A stretch of DNA of 6,162 nucleotides from Deltaproteobacteria bacterium RIFCSPLOWO2_02_56_12. GTDB lineage: Bacteria; Desulfobacterota; Binatia; UBA9968. Every line of letters begins with the position of its first letter. Within the stretch, counting starts at the first letter, position 1. The position numbers and the translations under genes were made by a program. The notes under the pieces were generated by a model. That model had not been told where the DNA came from. It did not search any database and was given only the letters and a program-made list of their open reading frames with translations. Shown here in pieces: positions 1 to 5,085 of the stretch. The stretch lies in NCBI GenBank assembly GCA_001799045.1, contig MGRY01000081.1, forward strand, positions 1 through 6,162. The letters run 5' to 3'.

Positions 1-530
1 ATCAGCACGGCGCAAGCGCCGTTTTCTTTGGCGAAGCGGATCTGGTCCAGCGCGTCGGTCATGCTCAGCGTCGGCGCCATGCAAGACCACCTGAGGCGGC
101 CCTTTCCCTGCCGCCAGATGTCGGCCAGCCAGCGGTTCCAGCTTTTGCACAGCGCCACTTCCACCGCCGGGCGGTCCGTGGCTTGTTCGATGAACATGGT
201 GTTGTGCAGCACCTGGATGTCGATGCCGCTCCGGTCCATGTGCTCCAGGCGCAGCTCCACGTTGCCCATCTCGCGCGACTCCTGCGCGTCGGCGAACTTG
301 CGGCCCGCCTGGCGGGAGCGTCTCTCCAGCTCGGCGGCTGAAAAGGCAGGGAAGCGGAATCCTCTCACCTTCCCGTCGATAAGCCAGAACTGAAGCTTCA
401 CTCCGGCCTCTTCGCGCGCCTCGAGGGGTACGGGGCGATACTGCCTCTCGGATGGGTCCATGTAGTCCCAGGTGCGGTCGGACTCGACCACATGGGCGTC
501 TGCGTCGATAATGGGATAGGCGGTCTTCAT
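1..530 (-). CDS. Amidohydrolase_2-family metal-dependent hydrolase, N-terminal part (runs off the left edge)
   Basis: 176 codons are visible, read leftward from ATG 528-530 with no stop before the edge, so the C-terminal part lies outside the window. The N-terminus has the family's metal-site strand, IIDADAHVVE (residues 7-16), with the D-x-D-x-H form (D9, D11, H13) common in the environmental branch of amidohydrolase_2 (TIM-barrel hydrolases and decarboxylases related to ACMSD). Further family signatures are LEHMDRSGIDIQVL (95-108) and WNRWLADIWR (131-140), followed by a stretch where the next barrel strand and helix would be (about 147-176). The remaining metal and acid/base residues are not visible, so the reaction and substrate cannot be named. 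An AGGAG ribosome binding site at 538-542, 7 nt before the ATG, supports this start. The gene diverges from the selenoprotein gene. Family confidence is good; specific function is unknown. Confidence 0.85.
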   Translation of the reverse strand, partial: MKTAYPIIDADAHVVESDRTWDYMDPSERQYRPVPLEAREEAGVKLQFWLIDGKVRGFRFPAFSAAELERRSRQAGRKFADAQESREMGNVELRLEHMDRSGIDIQVLHNTMFIEQATDRPAVEVALCKSWNRWLADIWRQGKGRLRWSCMAPTLSMTDALDQIRFAKENGACAVL

Positions 531-537
531 GGGTTTT

Positions 538-542
538 CTCCT
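538..542 (-). promoter_or_regulatory. Shine-Dalgarno site of the amidohydrolase gene
   Basis: AGGAG on the minus strand, 7 nt upstream of ATG 530. It fixes the start of the left-edge gene. Confidence 0.8.
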
Positions 543-557
543 ACGGATCGCCGAATT

Positions 558-575
558 ATTCTCCAGCAGGAGAGT
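558..575. repeat. Inverted repeat overlapping the leftward promoter
   Basis: The arms ATTCTCC (558-564) and GGAGAGT (569-575) pair over 7 positions, one of them a G-T wobble, around a 4-nt AGCA spacer. The site overlaps the -10 box at 573-578 and the expected start point near 566, which is where a repressor operator would sit. It could also form a small hairpin at the start of the transcript. No regulator gene is in the window, so this is inferred from position only. Confidence 0.4.
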
Positions 576-600
576 ATCCAAAAGGGGAGGGTCATGTCAA
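573..600 (-). promoter_or_regulatory. Sigma70-like promoter driving the amidohydrolase gene
   Basis: On the minus strand a perfect -35 box TTGACA (600-595) is followed after 16 nt by GATACT (578-573), which matches TATAAT at 4 of 6 positions. The expected start near 566 would give a leader of about 35 nt containing the AGGAG site. Good consensus and sensible placement, but predicted only. Confidence 0.55.
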
Positions 601-635
601 TTGAGGTAAGTTTCAGGAGTTGAGACAACTTTCAG
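601..635. repeat. Two tandem 16-bp repeats abutting the -35 box
   Basis: On the minus strand the copies are CTGAAAGTTGTCTCAA (635-620) and CTGAAACTTACCTCAA (616-601). They are identical at 13 of 16 positions and repeat with a 19-bp period. The second copy ends directly at TTGACA (600-595), a typical place for tandem activator sites. A perfect inverted repeat, AGTTG-AGA-CAACT, lies at 618-630. An old insertion-sequence end is an alternative explanation. Confidence 0.5.
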
Positions 636-708
636 ATCGTTCCGCCCCAGTCTCTCGCTACTTTGAGCAAATTAAATAATTAAATGTCTGATACCGGCTC
701 CACCTTGC

Positions 709-737
709 TTGACACCTACGCCTGCGGTTGATACGTC
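709..737 (+). promoter_or_regulatory. Weak candidate promoter for the selenoprotein gene
   Basis: A perfect TTGACA (709-714) lies 60 bp before ATG 774. A TG dinucleotide (729-730) could form an extended -10 with TACGTC (732-737) at 17-nt spacing, but that hexamer matches TATAAT poorly. GATACG (730-735) at 15-nt spacing is the alternative. The AT-rich island 669-685 lies upstream. Confidence 0.25.
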
Positions 738-773
738 TGCAGTCAGCTAAGCGATTCATTCCACGATTCGACC

Positions 774-1547
774 ATGGAAGGCGTCGATGACAAATTCGTC
801 CTGTTCACCCAGCCCGGTTGAAGCAGTTGCCTGAGAACGAAAGAGTTTCTTTCGAAAAAAGGCATTAACTTCACCGCGGTTGATGTATTGAACGATCCGA
901 CGGGACAAGAGCAGCTGCTCAAACTTGGCGCGCGCACCGTACCGGTGCTGGCGCAAGGGGAACAGTACATCTTCTGCCAAAACCTGGAAGATGTCGCCGA
1001 ATTCGTCGGCCTGCAAGGCAGCGGTCATACACCGCTTCCCCCCGCCACGTTGATAACGAAGTGGATCAATGTGCTACGCGCGGCGCAACGCTACATTCTT
1101 CAACTCCCCAACGAACGGCTGGTCGAGCGCGCGATTGATAGCCGCGATCGCTCGATTCGACTCTTGAGCCACCACATCTTTCGCATCGGCGAAGCTTTCC
1201 TCGAAACCGCGATCGACGACGTAGAATACTGGGTGGACAACGCCAACATCCCGCCCGAAGACGGAACCTTCACCATCGGCGAGGAAATTGCGGGCTACGG
1301 CGACACCATTATTGAGCGGCTTGAGAGCTGGTGGACCCAACTCGAGGACAAATCCTGCCAGCAAAAAGTGAAAACCTTCTATGGCACGCCGCCGATGCAC
1401 CAGCTCTTCGAGCGTTCCACCTGGCACTCCGCGCAGCACACCCGGCAGTTGATTGCCGTGCTCGAGCGCTTCGGCATCGAGCCGCATGGGCGGCTTACCG
1501 CTGAAGATCTCGCCGGCCTACCTCTGCCGGAAGGTCTGTGGGAATGA
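774..1547 (+). CDS. Selenoprotein: glutaredoxin-like Sec-x-x-Cys domain fused to a DinB-family domain
   Basis: 257 residues when UGA 819-821 is read as selenocysteine. Residues 1-80 form a glutaredoxin/thioredoxin-like fold: strand KFVLFTQPG (7-15), redox motif Sec16-Ser-Ser-Cys19, helix to about residue 29, strand INFTAVDVL (31-39), cis-proline motif TVP (55-57), then YIFCQN and LEDVAEFVGL (71-80). Residues about 92-235 look like a DinB-superfamily four-helix bundle with candidate metal ligands H133 or H134, H218 and H222 (WHSAQH, 217-222). The superfamily includes bacillithiol- and mycothiol-dependent transferases, so the Grx part may be the redox partner of a thiol-dependent DinB enzyme; this is inferred. 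ATG 774 is the only plausible start after the in-frame stop at 729-731, though no clear Shine-Dalgarno precedes it. Starting at TTG 888 would remove the first strand and redox helix. The gene converges on the SDR gene with a 10-bp gap. Confidence 0.85.
819..821 (+). other. In-frame UGA, predicted selenocysteine codon (Sec16)
   Basis: Single UGA inside an otherwise open frame of 258 codons. It sits at the N-terminal, nucleophilic position of the CxxC motif: FTQPG precedes it and SSCLRTKEF follows. The flanking coding sequence is intact on both sides, and the candidate SECIS begins 7 nt downstream. Confidence 0.82.
828..864 (+). promoter_or_regulatory. Bacterial SECIS element (predicted RNA hairpin within the coding sequence)
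   Basis: The lower stem TGCCT (828-832) pairs perfectly with AGGCA (860-864). A symmetric, purine-only 5 x 5 internal loop follows (833-837 and 855-859). The upper stem CGAAAG (838-843) pairs perfectly with CTTTCG (849-854) and closes an apical loop AGTTT (844-848). The loop begins after 22 nt of spacing from the UGA and has a G at its second position. Both fit the known bacterial SECIS pattern (loop roughly 16-37 nt downstream, G among the first two loop bases). SelB would bind here to decode the UGA. The same bases encode the helix after the redox motif. Confidence 0.8.
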
Positions 1548-1557
1548 CAAAGATATC

Positions 1558-2328
1558 TCATCGCATCGCCGCGCCGCCGTCCACGGAAAGTGTCTGGCCG
1601 GTCATGAAATCGCTCAGGCCCGAGGCCAAAAAGAGGACGGCCCCGACCAGGTCCTGCGGCATCTGAACGCGCCTGAGGGCCCGGCCCTGGACCTGTAACC
1701 GGCGGAAGCGGAGGATATCCTCGGTTGGGTTTTCCTCGGAGAGGGTAGAGCCGGGAGCGATGGCGTTCACCTGGATATTGTCCTCTCCGGCCTCGCGCGC
1801 GAGCGTGCGGGTGAATCCGATCACTCCGGCCTTGGAGGTCACATAATGGATCCTTCCGGCGCTGCCCGAGAAGACGGTGCTGGAGGAGATGTTGATGATC
1901 TTCCCGGATTTCCGGGCGCGCATGGCAGGCAGGACGGCGCGGCTGCAAAAAAAGAGTCCTTTCAAGTTCACGGCCATCAGACGATCCCACTCTTTGGGAT
2001 CGATAGTCTCGATGCCGCCGCGGTTCATAGGAATCGTAGCAAAGATAGCCGCGTTGTTGACCAGGATGTCGATGCGCCCGAAGCGTTCGATAGTCGCCGC
2101 TGCCATGGCCTTTGTAGATTCTTCATCCGCGACATCAACCGAGAGTCCCAGCGATTTGGCTCCCGTCTCCTTCGCTACCTGAGAAGCGACGGCTTCGGCA
2201 GCCGGGCCGTCGATGTCCGCAGTCACTACGCTGGCGCCGGCCCGGCCAAACCCCAAGCAGTACGTTTTGCCGATGCCGTGTCCGCCTCCCGTCACGATCG
2301 CAACCTTGTCTTTCAGTCCTTCAATCAT
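1558..2328 (-). CDS. Short-chain dehydrogenase/reductase (classical SDR, probably NAD-dependent)
   Basis: 256 residues, normal for a classical SDR, probably a cytoplasmic NAD(P)-dependent oxidoreductase. Visible motifs in order: cofactor-binding TGGGHGIG (13-20); acidic D38 at the end of the second strand, which favours NAD over NADP; D65 in the DV motif; NNAA (91-94); and the catalytic tetrad N121, S149, Y162, K166 (YVTSK, 162-166). IAPG (190-193) follows, and the C-terminal FMTGQTLSVDGG is typical of 3-oxoacyl-ACP reductase-like SDRs. The start ATG 2326-2328 has GAGGA (2333-2337) 4 nt upstream, a short spacing. It lies 18 nt after the stop of the epimerase-like gene, so the two are probably one transcript. 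The substrate cannot be assigned; FabG-like annotation would be overcalling without context. Its 3' end faces the selenoprotein gene 10 bp away. Confidence 0.93.
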   Translation of the reverse strand: MIEGLKDKVAIVTGGGHGIGKTYCLGFGRAGASVVTADIDGPAAEAVASQVAKETGAKSLGLSVDVADEESTKAMAAATIERFGRIDILVNNAAIFATIPMNRGGIETIDPKEWDRLMAVNLKGLFFCSRAVLPAMRARKSGKIINISSSTVFSGSAGRIHYVTSKAGVIGFTRTLAREAGEDNIQVNAIAPGSTLSEENPTEDILRFRRLQVQGRALRRVQMPQDLVGAVLFLASGLSDFMTGQTLSVDGGAAMR

Positions 2329-2346
2329 ACGATCCTCAGAGTTGAA

Positions 2347-3318
2347 TCAGATGCTTTCTATCTTTCGTAAGGTCTCCGCGTAGTCCCCCAGGGCCTTTTC
2401 CAGGAGATAGTCTGGCTGGTATCCGAGCTGTTCGCGGGCGCGGGACTGGTCGTTCGGAATTCTCTCCTCCGGGTAGGGCATGGGCCTTTCGCCTTTGAGC
2501 AGGGTAATCTTCGCCTTGGGAAAGTGCTTTGTCAGGGCGGCGACAATCTGCTCGCCGGTCGCCATCTCCCCGCTGCCGATGTGGAAGATGTTGTCTTTAA
2601 ACTTGTCTTTAAGACAGGCCAGGACCGTGCCCTTCGCGGCATCTTTTCCGTAGAGAAGCTCGGACGGCCCGTAGGGCCATTTGATGCTTGCGGCCTCACC
2701 TTTGATGGCTGAGCGCACCATTGCTTGAATTGCCTGCTCCCGTGTCGCCTTGAGTCCTGCGGGAGAAGGGCCATAGAGCGCGGCGAACCGGACGACGATA
2801 AACTCGAAGCCGAAGCGCTGTGCGTAGGTCCGCCCCAGGAACTCCGATCCGGCCTTGGTTGCGGCGTAAACAGAGAGCGGGCTCAGCGGGATGGTCTCGT
2901 CGATTTTTTTCGGCCCGCCCTCGCCCAAAGAACCCAGATAGACGGTGCTTGAGCTGGGAAAGACGACGCGCGGGATCTCTTCTAAACGAGCCGCCTCGAG
3001 GACATTGACCGTGCCCATGAGATTGAGCCTCACCCCGCTATAGGGTCGCCGCTGGACCTCTTCGCCCAGAAAGGCGGCAAAGTGAATGATCCGGCCGATT
3101 CCGTGATCGCGGATGGCCGTAATCAACCCCGGGAGATCCAGGATGTCACCCCGCACCACGCTGATCGATTCCAAGTCGACACCTATCGCTCCGAGAAGCC
3201 TCTCATTGACGGCGACATCGAAGAGCACTGGCCGCTCGCCTTTTTCCAGGAGCATGCGCACCGTATAGGCCCCGACCAGGCCGCTGCCGCCGGTTACGAG
3301 TGTCCCGTCTTTACTCAT
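2347..3318 (-). CDS. NAD-dependent epimerase/dehydratase family protein (extended SDR)
   Basis: 323 residues, the usual length for the UDP-glucose 4-epimerase-like extended SDRs. Rossmann motif GGSGLVG (10-16), acidic D34 ending the second strand (NAD preference), GD at 57-58, HFAA (79-82), catalytic serine region PSSSTVY (121-127) and the Y151-x-x-x-K155 pair (YAATK). The C-terminal half is the variable substrate domain, including YGPSPAGL and GERPMPYPEERIPND. Nucleotide-sugar epimerase or dehydratase activity, or action on a smaller hydroxy or keto substrate, cannot be separated by eye. ATG 3316-3318 is preferred over the in-frame GTG at 3325-3327: the purine-rich GGAAGG before it is 8 nt away, while for the GTG it would be too close. 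Followed after 18 nt by the SDR gene. Confidence 0.9.
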   Translation of the reverse strand: MSKDGTLVTGGSGLVGAYTVRMLLEKGERPVLFDVAVNERLLGAIGVDLESISVVRGDILDLPGLITAIRDHGIGRIIHFAAFLGEEVQRRPYSGVRLNLMGTVNVLEAARLEEIPRVVFPSSSTVYLGSLGEGGPKKIDETIPLSPLSVYAATKAGSEFLGRTYAQRFGFEFIVVRFAALYGPSPAGLKATREQAIQAMVRSAIKGEAASIKWPYGPSELLYGKDAAKGTVLACLKDKFKDNIFHIGSGEMATGEQIVAALTKHFPKAKITLLKGERPMPYPEERIPNDQSRAREQLGYQPDYLLEKALGDYAETLRKIESI

Positions 3319-3410
3319 GATCCACACCTTCCTCTCTTTAGAATGCTCGCTTGCCGCTTAGTCGATTTTTCCCCGTCCATTTACCGCTGAAGCCGCTTTC
3401 TCTCATGATT
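3319..3410. other. Short intergenic gap between the small membrane protein and epimerase genes
   Basis: The 92 nt contain three CCGCT pentamers on the plus strand but no hairpin followed by a T-run and no convincing promoter. Read-through from the transporter genes into the epimerase gene is therefore possible. Confidence 0.5.
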
Positions 3411-3509
3411 CTAACCCTTCCTCTTTAGCACTTTCGCCATGCAATAAGCGACGACAGCGATGATCGAACTCCACGAAAGGACGAGCAAGATCCAACCCCC
3501 GATGGTCAT
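3411..3509 (-). CDS. Small single-span membrane protein, putative accessory subunit of the NSS transporter
   Basis: A 32-residue protein, too short for usual gene callers. It starts MTIGGWILLVLSWSS, has one hydrophobic span at about residues 5-24, and ends in a basic tail KVLKRKG, which predicts the C-terminus in the cytoplasm. AAGGAG at 3517-3522, 7 nt before ATG 3507-3509, is a strong ribosome binding site and overlaps the last codons of the transporter gene. Only 3 nt separate that stop from this start, so translation is probably coupled. Small one-span subunits are known beside bacterial NSS transporters, for example MetS with MetP in Corynebacterium; I place this gene in that role by position and topology, not by a family match. 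It could be a stabilising or regulatory subunit. Confidence 0.72.
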   Translation of the reverse strand: MTIGGWILLVLSWSSIIAVVAYCMAKVLKRKG

Positions 3510-3512
3510 GAC

Positions 3513-5066
3513 TTAACTCCTTTCCCCCTTCTTGCCGGAGGCGATCTTGACCAAGAAGCCGAAGACCAGAAGGAGGGCGATCATCATGCCCCGCGCACCC
3601 CACACATATGGCGCATCCTCGGGCTTGACCCCTACCATGAAAATCTTGTTCGGAACATCCTGAACCGCCCAGGCAGCGAGGATAAAGAGGAGGAATAATG
3701 GAGTCACGTATTTGATGACGTAATAGAAAGGCCTTGGCACCGAAATCGCCGCGCCTCTGGTGATCTCGTTCCAGCCTCTCTCCATCCCAAAGACCCAGGC
3801 GAATTGGATTGTTTCAATCAGGGCGAAGAACACAAGGGCAAAACTCCCGACCCAGAAGTCCAGTTCATCGAGAAAGCCGTGCTTGAGGAAAAAAATGACA
3901 GGTTGAGTCAGGAGGAAAAGGGCCGCCAGAACCACGCACGTCGTTTTTCCCCTGCTCCAGCCAAATCCATCTTGAAAGAGGGCCATCACCGGCTGCGTGA
4001 GCGCTACCACGGAGGTGACCCCGGCAAAAAAGAGCAGCAAAAACCACAGCGCGCCGAACAGGTGACCCAGAGGGATTTTCTGGAAGATCATGGGGAGGGC
4101 CTGGAAGCCAAGATCGAAAGCCCCCCTTCTGGCGATCTCCTCGGTCTCGGCCAGGCCGAAGAAGGCGACCGCAGCGGTGATGGCGATGGTTCCTCCTAAT
4201 ACCACTTCTGCGAGCTCGTTCAGACCGGCGGTAGAGAGGCCGGTCAGAGCCACATCGTCTTCCTCTCGCATATAGCTGGTATAGGTGGGAATCGCGCCCG
4301 TGGCGACGCTCAAGGTGAAAAAAATCTGTCCTGCCGCGGCCAGCCATATCGTTGGGTTGGTGAGACGCTCCGGCTGGGGATTCCAGACGAAGCCAAGGCC
4401 GTTAAGGACGTTGTTCTCCGGATAGTTCGGGTCCGGGGTGCCGAAGGTAAGGACCCGCACCGCCAGCGCGACACCTATCAGGAAGAGAAGCGGCATGGCG
4501 ATCTTGCCCAGTCTTTCGATGCCGCCGGAGATTCCGTGATAGACAATATACAGACTCATCCCCAGGGTGGTAAGGTAAGCGAGGTAAGACGGAGAGATGC
4601 TGGAGAAATACTGATTCGACTCGACGCCTTGAAAACCCCTCAGGTAGGCCCCCATCGTCTCACGCGTCGCAACGCCAAAATAATCCCCGGTGAGAGAAAA
4701 GTAGCCGTAGGCCAGAGTCCATGAGGTGATGTAGATATAGTAGAGGGCGATGGTGAAGGGGATAAAAATTCCCAGCATCCCCAGATATTTGGAACAAGGA
4801 TGCCGCCACATCAACTCGAACATCCCGGCAGTGTGGCCTTGCCCGTATCGGCCTCCCATGCGGCCGATGGCGCACTCGGCCCACATCAACGGGATACCCA
4901 TAATAATCAGGGCAACGAAATAAGGAATCATGAAGGCGCCGCCGCCGTTTTCCGCGGCCTGGACAGGGAAGCGGAGAAAATTTCCCAGGCCGATGGCGTT
5001 TCCGGCCAGGGCCAATATAAGCCCGATCTTGGAGGCCCATTTCTCTCGTTTATTGATTGCCGGCAT
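3513..5066 (-). CDS. LeuT-like sodium:amino-acid symporter (neurotransmitter:sodium symporter family)
   Basis: 517 residues, close to LeuT of Aquifex in length and very similar to it along the chain; probably a 12-helix inner-membrane Na+-driven amino-acid importer. By remembered alignment to LeuT: unwound TM1 GNAIGLGNFLRFP (22-34) with N23, A24, N29 and gate R32; Y110 (LeuT Y108); TM6 FFTLS (249-253) with F250, T251, S253; N283 and E287 (LeuT N286, E290); TS 351-352 (T354, S355); gate D403 (D404). Na+ site residues are thus kept, and E287 predicts chloride independence. Substrate-pocket changes include T256 for F259 and L356 for I359, so leucine specificity should not be assumed. ATG 5064-5066 is chosen over TTG 5111, which lies inside the upstream gene; it begins 20 nt beyond the end of that gene, with no strong Shine-Dalgarno. 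Followed by a coupled small membrane protein gene. Confidence 0.95.
   Translation of the reverse strand: MPAINKREKWASKIGLILALAGNAIGLGNFLRFPVQAAENGGGAFMIPYFVALIIMGIPLMWAECAIGRMGGRYGQGHTAGMFELMWRHPCSKYLGMLGIFIPFTIALYYIYITSWTLAYGYFSLTGDYFGVATRETMGAYLRGFQGVESNQYFSSISPSYLAYLTTLGMSLYIVYHGISGGIERLGKIAMPLLFLIGVALAVRVLTFGTPDPNYPENNVLNGLGFVWNPQPERLTNPTIWLAAAGQIFFTLSVATGAIPTYTSYMREEDDVALTGLSTAGLNELAEVVLGGTIAITAAVAFFGLAETEEIARRGAFDLGFQALPMIFQKIPLGHLFGALWFLLLFFAGVTSVVALTQPVMALFQDGFGWSRGKTTCVVLAALFLLTQPVIFFLKHGFLDELDFWVGSFALVFFALIETIQFAWVFGMERGWNEITRGAAISVPRPFYYVIKYVTPLFLLFILAAWAVQDVPNKIFMVGVKPEDAPYVWGARGMMIALLLVFGFLVKIASGKKGERS
3517..3522 (-). promoter_or_regulatory. Shine-Dalgarno site of the 32-codon gene
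   Basis: AAGGAG on the minus strand, 7 nt before ATG 3509, overlapping the final codons of the transporter. It is the best ribosome binding site in this operon and the main evidence that the very short gene is translated. Confidence 0.75.
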
Positions 5067-5085
5067 AAAAGAGCATTCAGCCCTG

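Larger units (their letters stand above)
531..773. other. Divergent intergenic control region
   Basis: These 243 bp separate two divergently read genes. They hold a leftward promoter (573-600), an inverted repeat over its -10 box (558-575), tandem 16-bp repeats just upstream of its -35 box (601-635), an AT-rich island (669-685) and a weak rightward promoter candidate (709-737). No RNA gene or further open reading frame with a ribosome binding site was seen here. Confidence 0.7.

Noticed and set aside
28..393. 121-codon plus-strand frame at the left edge
   Set aside because: It lies antisense to the amidohydrolase gene, whose motifs and ribosome binding site are clear. Its translation resembles no family.
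888..1547. Stand-alone 219-residue DinB protein starting at TTG 888
   Set aside because: The glutaredoxin-like fold continues upstream in frame through TTG 888, with the first strand, redox motif and helix all encoded. TTG 888 is codon 39, a leucine in a fold strand, and has no ribosome binding site.
774..1547. Pseudogene or nonsense-mutated Cys glutaredoxin
   Set aside because: There is only one stop, it is UGA, it is exactly at the catalytic position, and a SECIS-like hairpin follows at the right distance. A random nonsense mutation would not be expected to meet all four. A sequencing error cannot be fully excluded.
1379..1990. Long minus-strand frame of 203 codons across the 3' ends of the selenoprotein and SDR genes
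   Set aside because: It overlaps two well-supported genes, and its arginine- and glycine-rich, low-complexity translation is typical of a shadow frame.
3325..3327. GTG start for the epimerase-family gene
   Set aside because: The purine-rich site GGAAGG ends almost against this GTG, which is too close. ATG 3318 has 8-nt spacing and leads directly into the Rossmann strand.
3338..3406. 22-codon minus-strand frame starting at ATG 3406
   Set aside because: Polar, no recognisable feature, and the possible ribosome site is about 10 nt away. Nothing beyond chance supports it.
3319..3410. Terminator between the small membrane protein and epimerase genes
   Set aside because: The repeated CCGCT pentamers are direct repeats, not inverted, and no stem followed by a T-run is present.
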